Source of the DNA: Polaromonas sp047303325 | GTDB taxonomy: Bacteria; Pseudomonadota; Gammaproteobacteria; Burkholderiales; Burkholderiaceae_C | Assembly: GCF_047303325.1 (NCBI RefSeq) | Contig: NZ_JBKBEX010000001.1 | Location: 62,001 to 126,000 of the forward strand | Length of the DNA stretch: 64,000 nt | Direction: 5' to 3' | Shown here: positions 47,411 to 55,651 of the stretch, in pieces | How positions within the stretch are numbered: position 1 is the stretch's first letter | How the letters are laid out: every line of letters begins with the position of its first letter | Made by a program: the position numbers and the translations under genes | Notes under the pieces: generated by a model | Databases searched by the model: none | Told to the model about the DNA's origin: nothing | What the model saw: the letters and a program-made list of their open reading frames with translations, nothing else

Positions 47411-48190
47411 TCAAGGGCCCTTGAGCACGCCTTCGAGCAGGGCGGCGCCGGCAGGACTGCCGGCCACCAGCATCCGGCTCTCCAGCAGCGGCAGGCCGTC
47501 CATCGCCCGCATCACGGCGCCAGCTTCGCGCAGCAGCACCGCGCCGGCTGCCGCGTCCCAGGCGCCCATGCCGCGCTCCCAGAAAGCGTCTACCCTGCCG
47601 GCCGCCACATAGGCCAGCTCCAACGCCATCGCGCCGCTGCGGCGCACTTGGCCGAAAGTCTTCAGCACGCGGCCAAATTCGGCGAGGTAGTCGTCCATAA
47701 AGGCCGCCCCGGGTTTGGGAAACACCGTGGCGACCAGGCACTGGCCCGGCAGGCGCGCGCCGGCGCAGGTGATGGCCCGCCCGTTCAGCCGGGCGCCCAG
47801 CCCGGTCGCGGCGGTAAAGACTTCATCGCGCGAAGGATCGACGATCACGCCCAGCACCGGTTCGCGGCCCACGCAGAGGGCGATAGCCACCGCGTACTGC
47901 GGATAGCCGCGCGCAAAATTCGCCGTACCGTCTATCGGGTCTACCAACCACGTGGGTTCGTCCGTCAACTCGCCGCCGCCCTCCTCGCCGACAAAGCGGC
48001 CCTGCGGCAGCGCATGCTGCAGGGCTTCCTGCAGGTCCTCCTCCACTTCACGGTCAAAGCGCGTGACCCAGTCACCGGGCGCTTTCTGGCTGACATCAGC
48101 CGGTTTCAGGCCGGCCTGGGCCTGCTGGATGCGGGCGGCCGCTTCCATGCCGGCGAGCCTGGCCTTCTCCAGTAAAAAAACAAGGTCCAT
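47411..48190 (-). CDS. Inositol-monophosphatase-family phosphatase in the sulfolactate locus
   Basis: A 259-residue Mg-dependent phosphatase of the IMPase/SuhB family. Metal-site motifs are GEEGGGE, WLVDPIDGTANFARG and the later GAWDAAAGAVLL. It starts 2 bp after the SuyR stop (ATG at 48190; a TTG two codons up is less likely), so it is tightly coupled to the regulator. The substrate is unknown. A sulfolactate- or sulfonate-phosphate is possible; it differs from CysQ-type PAP phosphatases in its WLVDPIDGTANF block. Confidence 0.88.
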   Translation of the reverse strand: MDLVFLLEKARLAGMEAAARIQQAQAGLKPADVSQKAPGDWVTRFDREVEEDLQEALQHALPQGRFVGEEGGGELTDEPTWLVDPIDGTANFARGYPQYAVAIALCVGREPVLGVIVDPSRDEVFTAATGLGARLNGRAITCAGARLPGQCLVATVFPKPGAAFMDDYLAEFGRVLKTFGQVRRSGAMALELAYVAAGRVDAFWERGMGAWDAAAGAVLLREAGAVMRAMDGLPLLESRMLVAGSPAGAALLEGVLKGP

Positions 48191-48192
48191 GC

Positions 48193-48993
48193 TCAAGCTC
48201 TCTTGGACAGCACACTGACGTAGTCGTGCGCCTGGGTGTTGATGGTCGATATGCGGTACTCCACCGGCTTGTCGCCAAAGGTCAGCGCCAGCCGGTGCAC
48301 TTCCATCACCGGCGCGCCGGCCGCCACGCCCAGCACGCGGGCCGTGGTTTTGTCCGCCGCCGCCGCGCGCGCGCGCTCCTGCGCGCGCAGCACGGTGATG
48401 CCGAAGTCGGTCTGGTACAGCGCGTAAATCGTGCTGGGCCTTTCGACAAAGCGCTTTTCGGTGAGGTTGCGAAACAGCGCCGCCGAGATCGCCAGCCTGT
48501 CATGCATCACCACGCGGCCGCGCAACGCGAGCCGGTTCTCGGCCCTGAACACCGGCTCGCCGGCTTTGATGCGCAAGGCCGCGGCCTCAAGCTCGTTCGC
48601 CCGCTCGCGCGCGAAGGCGATGCAATCGATTTCGGGGTAGTCGCGCTCGCGCGCCTCATCGTCGTCGCCGAAGTTCCAGCGCGGCTCCACATGGAAAAAC
48701 TGGAACATGAAGCGGGCATCGGTGTGCGGCGCCACAAACGTGCCCTTGCCCTGGCGGCGCAGCAACACGTGCTCATGCACCAGTTCATCCACCGCATGGC
48801 GCAAGGTGCCCACGCTGACCTGCAGGCTTGTGGCAATTTCAGCCTCGCTGGGCAGGGGTTTACCCGGACCGTAGTGGCCGGCTTCAATGAGTTTTTGCAG
48901 CTCCCGCTTGACCTGGCGGTACAGCGGCATGGTGTCCCCGCCCGCCAGCGGGCGCAGGGGTGTGGGTCTGGTTTTCGCGTTCACGGCCGTCAT
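48193..48993 (-). CDS. suyR: GntR-family regulator of sulfolactate genes
   Basis: A 266-residue regulator. Its N-terminal winged helix (LYRQVKRELQKLIEAGHYGP, PLPSEAEIATSLQVSVGTLR) is of GntR type and its C-terminal UTRA domain (RENRLALRGRV-like and EVHRLALTFGDKPVEYRIST) binds a small effector. It is divergent from suyA by 112 bp and co-directional with the phosphatase and exporter. The effector is probably sulfolactate or a relative (inference). Start at the ATG 48993; an upstream in-frame ATG/alternative at 49020 would extend it nine residues. Confidence 0.88.
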   Translation of the reverse strand: MTAVNAKTRPTPLRPLAGGDTMPLYRQVKRELQKLIEAGHYGPGKPLPSEAEIATSLQVSVGTLRHAVDELVHEHVLLRRQGKGTFVAPHTDARFMFQFFHVEPRWNFGDDDEARERDYPEIDCIAFARERANELEAAALRIKAGEPVFRAENRLALRGRVVMHDRLAISAALFRNLTEKRFVERPSTIYALYQTDFGITVLRAQERARAAAADKTTARVLGVAAGAPVMEVHRLALTFGDKPVEYRISTINTQAHDYVSVLSKRA

Positions 48994-49021
48994 TGAAACA
49001 CCAATGGACGGGTCGTACAAG

Positions 49022-49033
49022 TCATATATATGA
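49022..49033. promoter_or_regulatory. Candidate SuyR operator
   Basis: TCATATATATGA is a perfect 12-bp palindrome in the divergent suyR-suyA gap, immediately upstream of the suyA -35 box. GntR-type regulators bind short palindromes, so it is a good operator candidate. A role as a promoter element for suyR is possible too. Confidence 0.55.
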
Positions 49034-49038
49034 GTGAA

Positions 49039-49066
49039 TTGACAAGGTCCCTACCCTCCATAAAAC
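49039..49066 (+). promoter_or_regulatory. Sigma-70 type promoter for suyAB
   Basis: TTGACA at 49039-49044 is followed after 16 bp by TAAAAC at 49061-49066, about 40 bp upstream of the suyA ATG. The -35 is perfect and the -10 matches 4 of 6. Confidence 0.65.
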
Positions 49067-49105
49067 TGGCGGCTCGATTCAACCCAGCCTCTTGATGGAG
49101 AACCC

Positions 49106-49387
49106 ATGATTCATTTTGTATTGCATGACGCCAAAGACACCGTGGCCGTCGTGGTGGTGGAAGGTGTAAAGGCCGGAACCGCCATGACCGGCTGGATCAT
49201 GGACGAGGACCGCATGATCAATGTGCAGGCCCAGCAGGACATCCCCATCGGCCACAAGGTGGCGCTCAAGGACATGGCCGTCGGCGATACGGTGCTCAAG
49301 TACGGCATCGACATGGGCAAGGTCGTCGCCAACATCAAGGCGGGCCAGCATGCGCACGTCCATAACATCAAAACAAAGAGGTGGTAG
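49106..49387 (+). CDS. suyA: (R)-sulfolactate sulfo-lyase subunit alpha
   Basis: The 93-residue small subunit, a stand-alone SAF domain like the N-terminal part of altronate dehydratase (UxaA). It has IPIGHKVALKDMAVGDTVLK, YGIDMGKVVANI and the end motif HAHVHNI. With SuyB it splits (R)-3-sulfolactate into pyruvate and sulfite. The ATG follows GATGGAGAA. It is the first gene of the rightward unit; a 148-bp spacer with a large inverted repeat separates it from suyB. Confidence 0.92.
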   Translation: MIHFVLHDAKDTVAVVVVEGVKAGTAMTGWIMDEDRMINVQAQQDIPIGHKVALKDMAVGDTVLKYGIDMGKVVANIKAGQHAHVHNIKTKRW

Positions 49388-49511
49388 TTGATGGCTTGCC
49401 TGGCTACTGCGCGGGCGAAATGCTGCGTTGCAAATCCTCGCCGGGCAGTAGCCCGTCTGCGGTTTGCGCCTTGCCTGCCGCCCGCTCGCTACGCCATCCA
49501 AACCATCAACT
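49386..49511. repeat. Large nested inverted repeat between suyA and suyB
   Basis: Outer arms AGTTGATGG (49386-49394) and CCATCAACT (49503-49511) enclose an inner perfect 9-bp pair GGCTACTGC (49402-49410) and GCAGTAGCC (49445-49453), extended by an imperfect stem (49412-49418 with 49438-49443). It looks like a REP/MITE-type non-coding element. It may fold in the transcript between the two subunit genes. Confidence 0.75.
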
Positions 49512-49535
49512 CAGAAGACTTTTAAAGGATTTTTC

Positions 49536-50711
49536 ATGTCAGTCATTAACAAAGACACCACATTTCTGGGCTATCGCCGCGAGAACGGCCGCGTCGGCGT
49601 GCGCAACCACGTCATCATCCTGCCGCTGGACGACCTGTCCAACGCGGCGGCCGAAGCCGTGGCCCACAACATCAAGGGCTGCATGGCGATCCCGCACCCC
49701 TACGGCCGGCTGCAGTTCGGCGCCGACCTGGAGCTGCACTTTCGCACGCTGATAGGCGCGGGCTGCAACCCCAACGTCGCGGCCGTGGTGGTAATAGGCA
49801 TTGAAGACGGCTGGACCAAAAAAGTCGTCGACGGCATCGCGACCACCGGCAAGCCGGTGATCGGGTTCGGCATCGAGGGCCACGGCGACCACGAGACCAT
49901 CATGAAGGCCTCCAGGGCGGCGCGCGAGTATGTGCAATGGGCCAGCGAAAAGCAGCGCGAGGTCTGCAGCATCTCCGAACTCTGGGTCTCCACCAAATGC
50001 GGCGAGTCCGACACCACGTCGGGCTGCGGCGCCAATCCCACGGTGGGCAATGCTTTCGACAAGCTGCACCCACTGGGCAACTACCTGTGCTTCGGCGAAA
50101 CCTCGGAAATCACCGGCGGCGAAAAAATCGTGGCCGACCGCTGCGCCAACGACGCGGTGCGCGAGCGCTTCATGTTCATGTTCAACCGCTACCAGGACAT
50201 GATCAACCGCCACAAGACCAGCGACCTGTCCGATTCGCAACCGACCAAGGGCAACATCGCCGGGGGCCTGACGACCATCGAGGAAAAAGCCCTGGGCAAC
50301 ATCCAGAAGATAGGCAAGGTCTGCACGGTGGACGGCGTCATCGACAAGGCCGAGATGCCCACGCACCCGGGCCTGTGGTTCATGGATTCGTCGAGCGCCG
50401 CCGCCGAGATGGTGACCTTGTGCGCAGCCTCCGGTTACGCGGTGCACTTCTTCCCCACGGGCCAGGGCAATGTGATCGGCAACGCCATCGTCCCGGTGAT
50501 CAAGATCTGCTCCAACCCGCGCACCGTGCGCTTGATGAGCGAGCACATCGACGTGGACACCTCGGGACTGCTGCAGCGCGAGATCACGCTGGACCAGGCC
50601 GGCGACAAGCTGCTGGAGAACATGCTGCGCACGGCCAACGGCCGCCTGACCGCGGCGGAAGCGCTGGGCCACCGCGAGTTTGTGCTGACGCGCCTCTTCG
50701 AATCCGCTTGA
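49536..50711 (+). CDS. suyB: (R)-sulfolactate sulfo-lyase subunit beta
   Basis: The 391-residue large subunit, homologous to the C-terminal part of altronate/galactarate dehydratases. Seen are GYRRENGRVGVRNHVIILPL, the cysteine-bearing TKCGESDTTSGCGANPTVGN and KICSNPRTVRLMSEHIDVDT. Separate alpha and beta genes with dehydrogenases SlcC/ComC next door point to sulfolactate rather than altronate as substrate. The start follows AAAGGA. Start and length (about 390) fit known SuyB. Confidence 0.92.
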   Translation: MSVINKDTTFLGYRRENGRVGVRNHVIILPLDDLSNAAAEAVAHNIKGCMAIPHPYGRLQFGADLELHFRTLIGAGCNPNVAAVVVIGIEDGWTKKVVDGIATTGKPVIGFGIEGHGDHETIMKASRAAREYVQWASEKQREVCSISELWVSTKCGESDTTSGCGANPTVGNAFDKLHPLGNYLCFGETSEITGGEKIVADRCANDAVRERFMFMFNRYQDMINRHKTSDLSDSQPTKGNIAGGLTTIEEKALGNIQKIGKVCTVDGVIDKAEMPTHPGLWFMDSSSAAAEMVTLCAASGYAVHFFPTGQGNVIGNAIVPVIKICSNPRTVRLMSEHIDVDTSGLLQREITLDQAGDKLLENMLRTANGRLTAAEALGHREFVLTRLFESA

Positions 50712-50724
50712 GGCCAGCACAAGC

Positions 50725-51651
50725 ATGGCGCGCATAGTCATCTGCGAATTCATGGACGAGCGCGCCGTGGCGCGGCTTGAAGCCGCGCACGAGGTGCTCT
50801 ACGACCCGCAACTGGTGGGCGATGGCGCCCGCCTCCGGGCCGAGGCAGCCACAGCCGATGTGCTGGTCGTGCGCAACCTGACCCAGGTGCGCGGCGAACT
50901 GCTGGCCGCGCTCACGCGCTGCAAGGTGGTGGGCCGGCTGGGGGTGGGCCTGGACAACATCGACGTGCCGGCCTGCGAGGCCCGGGGCATCAAGGTCATC
51001 CCCGCCACCGGCGCCAATGCGCTCAGCGTGGCCGAATACGTGATCGCCAGCACCATGCTGCTGCTGCGCGGCGCCTTCGCCTCCAGCGCGGCGGTGGCCG
51101 CAGGCCAGTGGCCGCGCGCGGCGTTGGGCAATGGGCGCGAGACCGCCGGGCAGACGCTGGGCATCATAGGCTTCGGCTCTATAGGCCAGACCACGGCGCG
51201 CCTGGCGCGCGGCCTGGGCATGCGGGTCATCGCGTACGACGCAATGCTGCAGCGCGATGCACCAGTGTTCGCACAGACAGGCGTCGAAGGAGTCGGCCTC
51301 GACGAACTCGTGCGCAACGCCGACGCCATCACGTTGCATGTTCCCCTGCTTGACACCACGCGCGGCCTCTTCAACGCGGCCCGCATCGGCGAGATGAAAA
51401 AAGGCGCGGTACTGATCAACACCTCACGCGGGCATATCGTCGACATCGATGCGGTCGCCGCCGCTCTACGGACAGGCCAATTGGGCGGCGCGGCGATCGA
51501 CGTTTTCGATGTGGAACCTTTGCCTGTAAGTCCTTCGTTGCAGGATTGCCCCAACCTGTTGTTAACCCCCCACATCTCGGGCGTCAGTACGCAGTCCAAT
51601 GAGCGCGTATCGGTGATGATCGCCGATAAGGTTCTGGAAAGTTTTTCGTAA
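50725..51651 (+). CDS. slcC: (S)-sulfolactate dehydrogenase
   Basis: A 308-residue NAD-dependent D-2-hydroxyacid dehydrogenase family protein: GxGxxG fold LGIIGFGSIGQTTA, catalytic Arg in INTSRGHIVD, Glu in FDVEPLP and His in LLTPHISG. By its position after suyAB and before comC it should oxidise (S)-sulfolactate to sulfopyruvate, as SlcC does in Chromohalobacter. It starts 13 bp after suyB and its TAA abuts the comC ATG. Confidence 0.87.
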   Translation: MARIVICEFMDERAVARLEAAHEVLYDPQLVGDGARLRAEAATADVLVVRNLTQVRGELLAALTRCKVVGRLGVGLDNIDVPACEARGIKVIPATGANALSVAEYVIASTMLLLRGAFASSAAVAAGQWPRAALGNGRETAGQTLGIIGFGSIGQTTARLARGLGMRVIAYDAMLQRDAPVFAQTGVEGVGLDELVRNADAITLHVPLLDTTRGLFNAARIGEMKKGAVLINTSRGHIVDIDAVAAALRTGQLGGAAIDVFDVEPLPVSPSLQDCPNLLLTPHISGVSTQSNERVSVMIADKVLESFS

Positions 51652-52677
51652 ATGGCGCATTTGACTCTTGAAGAAGCCACCCGCCTTGGCGCGCAGGCCT
51701 TGCGCTGCGCGGGCGCGTCCGAAGAAATGGCGCTGAGCACCGCGAAGGCGCTGGTGCGCGCGGACGCGCAAGGCCTGGCCTCCCACGGCCTGAGCCGCGT
51801 GCCGCAATACGCCACCCACCTGAGCAACGGCCGCGCCGACGGCCAGGCCGTGCCCGTGGTGGCGCGCAAAAAAGGCGCGACGGTGCTGGTCGATGCCGGC
51901 GAAGGCCTGGCCTTTCCGGCCTGCGACCTGGCGATCGCCACGGCGATCACCACGGCGCGCGAGATGGGCGTGTGTTTTGTGGGCATCACCAACAGCCACC
52001 ACTGCGGCGTGTTGATAGACCACCTGCGCGCCGCGGCCGATGCCGGCCTGGTGGGCCTGGGTTTCGCCAACGCGCCCGCGGCCATGCCGGCGGCCGGCGG
52101 CAAACACCCGGTGTTCGGGACCAACCCCCTGGCCGCGATCTTTCCGCGCCGCGACGCCGACCCGCTGATGATCGACCTCTCGCTCAGCGAGGTCGCGCGC
52201 GGCAAAGTCATGCTGGCCGCCAAGGAAGGCAAATCGATCCCGCTGGGCTGGGCGCTGGACACCGAAGGCCGGCCGACCACGGACGCGCAGGCGGCGCTGG
52301 AGGGCTCCATGCTGCCGCTGGGCGCGGTGAGCAGCCCCAAAGGCTCGATGCTGGCGCTGGTCGTGGAGCTGCTTGTCACCGCCGTGATAGGCGCGCGCTT
52401 TTCTTTTGAGGCATCCTCCTTTTTTGTCGATGAAGGCAACCAGCCGCGCATAGGCCAGGCCTTTATCCTGATAGACCCGGGCGCCCTGGCCGGCGCCGAC
52501 AGCTACTTTGAGCGTATGGAAACCCTGATCGCCGAAATGCTGCAAGACGACGGCGTGCGCCTGGCCGGCGCGCGGCGCATCGCGCTGGAAGCCAAGGCAC
52601 AGCAGGCGGGGATCACCATCCCCGACGCGCTCAAGTTTCAATTGGATCAGTTAGTCAGTGAGGGATCAGTTGTTTAG
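51652..52677 (+). CDS. comC: (R)-sulfolactate dehydrogenase (ComC-type)
   Basis: A 341-residue protein of the malate/L-sulfolactate dehydrogenase family (not Rossmann-type). The conserved THHCGV-like NSHHCGVLIDHLRAA, GKHPVFGTNPLAAIFPRRDA and IDLSLSEVARGKVMLAAKEG are present. It reduces sulfopyruvate to (R)-sulfolactate, the SuyAB substrate. With SlcC it converts one enantiomer to the other. It begins directly after slcC, with no spacer. Confidence 0.88.
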   Translation: MAHLTLEEATRLGAQALRCAGASEEMALSTAKALVRADAQGLASHGLSRVPQYATHLSNGRADGQAVPVVARKKGATVLVDAGEGLAFPACDLAIATAITTAREMGVCFVGITNSHHCGVLIDHLRAAADAGLVGLGFANAPAAMPAAGGKHPVFGTNPLAAIFPRRDADPLMIDLSLSEVARGKVMLAAKEGKSIPLGWALDTEGRPTTDAQAALEGSMLPLGAVSSPKGSMLALVVELLVTAVIGARFSFEASSFFVDEGNQPRIGQAFILIDPGALAGADSYFERMETLIAEMLQDDGVRLAGARRIALEAKAQQAGITIPDALKFQLDQLVSEGSVV

Positions 52678-52698
52678 TTAAAACTCAAGGAGATTGGC

Positions 52699-53673
52699 AT
52701 GAAGCGTCGTGACATCGTATTGGCATCAGCAGGTGCAGCCCTGACGGGCGTTCCGGGCCTGGGCCTGGCCCAACAGACCTTTCCCAAACCGGGCAGCACC
52801 ATCAAGTATGTGGTGCCATTTACGCCCGGTGGCCTGACCGACATCATGGCGCGCACGGTCGCCCAGAAGCTCTCCGAAGCGTGGAAGACTTCGGTGATTG
52901 TCGAAAACAAGGCCGGCGGAAACGCGCAAATTGGCGCCGAGTTCGTCGCCAAGTCACCACCCGACGGCAACACGCTGCTGGCCATCACCTTGACGCATGC
53001 GGCGAACGTATCCCTTTATCCCAACGCCCCCTTCAGCTTCACCAAGGACTTGCGTCCTGTCGCCCTGCTGGCCAATTCGCCGATGCTGGTTGTTGTCCCC
53101 ACCGCCAGTCCGATCAAGGACTTCAAGGACCTGATGGCGGTGTCCAAAACCAAGCAGCTGAGCGCGGGCTCCAGCGGCAACGGCACACCCGCGCACCTGA
53201 CCATGGCTTTGTTCAACGAGCTGAACAAAACGAAAATGATCCACGTCCCCTACCGCGGTGGTGCGCCATCGATGGTCGACCTGATCGGTGGCCAGCTGGA
53301 CGTGGTCTTTTCCAACTATCCGGAATCGATCGCTCACGTCAAAGGCGGCAAGCTGCGCGCGATCGCCATCTGCAGCCTGGGCCGGCACCCGGGGGTGCCC
53401 GATGTTCCGACCGCCCTGGAAGCGGGCATGCCGGGTCTCTTTGTCGAAAACTGGACGGGCGCCATGCTCCCGGCCAAGACACCGGATGACATCGTGGACA
53501 AATTCTCGCGCGAGATGATCAAGATCATGTACAGCGCCGAAGTGGAAGAGCGCGCCAAGCAGCAAGGCTTTCGCGTCTCACAAAAGGGTTCAGACGAGTT
53601 CGGCCGCTTCCTGAAAAGCGAAATAGACCGCTGGAGCCGGATTATCAAGACCGCGAAAATCACGCCGACCTGA
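52699..53673 (+). CDS. Bug-family (TctC) tripartite transporter substrate-binding protein
   Basis: A 324-residue periplasmic protein with a signal peptide ending GLGLAQQ. Bug landmarks are IKYVVPFTPGGLTDIMARTV, VENKAGGNAQIGAEFVAKSP and the MIHVPYRGGAPSMVDLIGGQ segment. It follows comC by 21 bp behind AAGGAG and most likely binds sulfolactate, as the SlcHFG/TTT-linked SBP does in related loci. No TctA/TctB membrane genes follow, so it must use a distant transporter or act as a sensor. Confidence 0.9.
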   Translation: MKRRDIVLASAGAALTGVPGLGLAQQTFPKPGSTIKYVVPFTPGGLTDIMARTVAQKLSEAWKTSVIVENKAGGNAQIGAEFVAKSPPDGNTLLAITLTHAANVSLYPNAPFSFTKDLRPVALLANSPMLVVVPTASPIKDFKDLMAVSKTKQLSAGSSGNGTPAHLTMALFNELNKTKMIHVPYRGGAPSMVDLIGGQLDVVFSNYPESIAHVKGGKLRAIAICSLGRHPGVPDVPTALEAGMPGLFVENWTGAMLPAKTPDDIVDKFSREMIKIMYSAEVEERAKQQGFRVSQKGSDEFGRFLKSEIDRWSRIIKTAKITPT

Positions 53674-53742
53674 TGTCGCCCGGGCGCCGTGCCCGGCTTT
53701 GTAAAACACCGCGGCTGTATTAAAGTGGAAGAAAAGTGGAAG

Positions 53743-53769
53743 AAAAAAGGCGCTGATTGCGCCTTTTTT
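53743..53769 (+). terminator. Intrinsic terminator after the sulfolactate operon
   Basis: A hairpin AAAAAAGGCGC/GCGCCTTTTTT (53743-53753 and 53759-53769) lies 69 bp past the Bug stop, ending the suyA-Bug unit. Confidence 0.9.
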
Positions 53770-53785
53770 CCCAAAGGAGACAGAC

Positions 53786-54268
53786 ATGGACAATACGGCG
53801 CACACACACGATACCCCCGGCACTGCCGACGCACCGGCCGAACCCCGCAAAGTCGACCAGTTGCTCGCGCATTACGGCGAAAGCCACCAGAACCCGCGCA
53901 ACGAGCTGATCCACTTCATCGCCATTCCCCTCATCATGCTGAGCCTGGTCGGCATGCTGTTTGCGCTGCATCCCTATGTGGCCTATGCCTTTGTCGCGGC
54001 CAGCATGGTCTATTACGCCCGCCTGTCGGCAGTGTTCTTTATGACCATGGCGGTCTGGTCGGTGCTGTTCATCGCCCTGGTGTTCGCCATGGGGCCGCTG
54101 GTGTTGCCGCTCAGCATCGCCATTTTTGTGGGCGCCTGGATCCTGCAATTCATTGGCCACAAGATAGAAGGCAAAAAGCCCTCGTTTTTCGAAGACATCC
54201 AGTACCTCTGGGTCGGCCCGCTGTTTGTGCTGAGCAAGCTGTTCGGCAAGCTGGGCATACGCTGGTAA
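53786..54268 (+). CDS. DUF962/Mpo1-family membrane protein
   Basis: A 160-residue inner-membrane protein with a His-rich N-terminal tail (MDNTAHTHDTPGTAD), the family motif HYGESHQNPRNELIHFIAIP and the C-terminal GHKIEGKKPSFFEDIQYLWV. Yeast Mpo1, the founding member, is a dioxygenase of 2-hydroxy fatty acids; bacterial members are of unknown role. Four hydrophobic spans are visible. Confidence 0.85.
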   Translation: MDNTAHTHDTPGTADAPAEPRKVDQLLAHYGESHQNPRNELIHFIAIPLIMLSLVGMLFALHPYVAYAFVAASMVYYARLSAVFFMTMAVWSVLFIALVFAMGPLVLPLSIAIFVGAWILQFIGHKIEGKKPSFFEDIQYLWVGPLFVLSKLFGKLGIRW

Positions 54269-54328
54269 TGCATCCAGCTTGAAAAAGCGCCTTTCGTCTC
54301 CACTTGCGAGGTTTAAACCTTTTCACAG

Positions 54329-54631
54329 GTGTTTCGCTTGATCAGCAAAATTCTGCGTTTTTTCCTCAAACTGGTGCTGGGCCTGTTTGCGGCGGTGTTT
54401 GCCCTCAGCTTGCTGGCGGCCGCGCTGATCGTCGTGGTGCTGAGCCTGCTGAAGTCCCTGGTCACCGGCCGCAAGCCGGCGCCGGCCATGGTGTTTGGCC
54501 GCTTCCAGCGCTACTCGCCGCAGGGCATGTGGCCGGGCGGCGCAGGCCGTGAGGCCGGCAACGCAGGGCGCGCCGGCGACGTGGTGGATGTCGAGGTGCG
54601 TGAAGTGCGCGACGACAAACGCCTGGAATAA
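54329..54631 (+). CDS. Small hypothetical membrane protein (100 aa)
   Basis: A GTG start at 54329 gives a 100-residue protein with one long N-terminal hydrophobic span (FFLKLVLGLFAAVFALSLLA) and a hydrophilic, Gly/Arg-rich C-terminus ending VEVREVRDDKRLE. No family recognised. The ribosome site is weak, so the exact start is uncertain. Confidence 0.55.
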   Translation: MFRLISKILRFFLKLVLGLFAAVFALSLLAAALIVVVLSLLKSLVTGRKPAPAMVFGRFQRYSPQGMWPGGAGREAGNAGRAGDVVDVEVREVRDDKRLE

Positions 54632-54705
54632 AGCTCCCCACGCTCACCGGGGAAGCGTCTCCGACATAGCCGCGCTGCGCAGCAGCTAGGTTGAAGGCGA
54701 AGGCC

Positions 54706-55623
54706 TCAGCCCGGCATGTGCAGCTTTGCACCCGCCACGTCCATGCCTATGCGCAGGATGGTTCCACTGGTCGACTCCGTGCAGTACAAGGTCTTGCGAT
54801 CCACTCCGCCAAAAGCGAGGTTGGTCAGCGAGACAGCTGAAGCGCCGCGCAGCAGCTGCATAGGCTCGGCCCGGTGGTTCAGCACCCACACATAGCCCAA
54901 GCCCGGGTTGGCCACCAGAAGGCGGCCGGCCTCGTCCATGGCCAGGCCGTCGGGGCCGCTGGGGCCATACGAGGTAAAAAATTGCCCGGCCTTGGAGACG
55001 CCCCCATCGGCCAGCAGCGGCATGCGCCAGACACAGTTGCCGCGCGTGACGGCCACGAACAGAAATTTTTCATCGAGGGACAACACGATGCCGTTGGGGC
55101 TGGGCACGTTGGACAGCAGCAAGTCCAGCTTGCCTGCGGGCGTCAGGCGATACACCCGGCCGGTCGGGTCGTGCAGGCCGGTCTGGCCTTGGTCGGTGAA
55201 ATACAGATTGCCCTGTGAGTCAAAGGTGAGATCGTTCAGACCCTTGAAGCTTTCGGTGTTGCGGCGGCCCAGGTAGGGGCGCACCGCGCCGCTGCGGACG
55301 TCGACCACCATCAGGCCGTTGAGGTAGTCGGTCACCAGCAGTTCGGTGGCGCTTAAAAACTTCATGCCGTTGGGCTCGCCCTCCCATTGCGCAATCAGTT
55401 CCCATTCGCCCTGGGTGTCGATGCGAAACACGCGGCCGAACGGGATATCAGTCACATACAGGTTGCCGGCATCGTCGAACACCGGTCCCTCCAGAAAGGA
55501 GTCGGTCTCGCGGCCGCCCTGGTTGGCATCGCCCCACACGGTGCGCCTGGGCTGGCGGTAGCGCTGCGGCAGCGTGGAGAATATCTCCAGGGAGCGAACT
55601 TCGGGTGGATTCAGAAGAAACAT
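54706..55623 (-). CDS. SMP-30/gluconolactonase-family protein
   Basis: A 305-residue six-bladed beta-propeller of the SMP-30/LRE family, usually sugar lactonases. Metal-ligand segments visible are FLEGPVFDDAGNLYVTDIPF, SFKGLNDLTFDSQGNLYFTD, VPSPNGIVLSLDEKFLFVAV and GPSGPDGLAMD. There is no signal peptide from the ATG at 55623, so it is cytosolic; a TTG at 55638 would add five residues. It is the last gene of the nine-gene operon and follows the amidohydrolase by 28 bp. Confidence 0.88.
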   Translation of the reverse strand: MFLLNPPEVRSLEIFSTLPQRYRQPRRTVWGDANQGGRETDSFLEGPVFDDAGNLYVTDIPFGRVFRIDTQGEWELIAQWEGEPNGMKFLSATELLVTDYLNGLMVVDVRSGAVRPYLGRRNTESFKGLNDLTFDSQGNLYFTDQGQTGLHDPTGRVYRLTPAGKLDLLLSNVPSPNGIVLSLDEKFLFVAVTRGNCVWRMPLLADGGVSKAGQFFTSYGPSGPDGLAMDEAGRLLVANPGLGYVWVLNHRAEPMQLLRGASAVSLTNLAFGGVDRKTLYCTESTSGTILRIGMDVAGAKLHMPG

Positions 55624-55651
55624 GGCGCACCCATCCAAGGAGTTACAGAGG

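Noticed and set aside
49106..50711. Altronate/galactarate dehydratase assignment for the SAF-domain pair
   Set aside because: Two separate genes, SuyA/SuyB lengths, and the SlcC-ComC-SuyR-exporter context favour sulfolactate sulfo-lyase.
53721..53748. Short tandem AAAGTGGAAGA repeat after the Bug gene
   Set aside because: Only two copies, next to the terminator; no likely meaning beyond local slippage.
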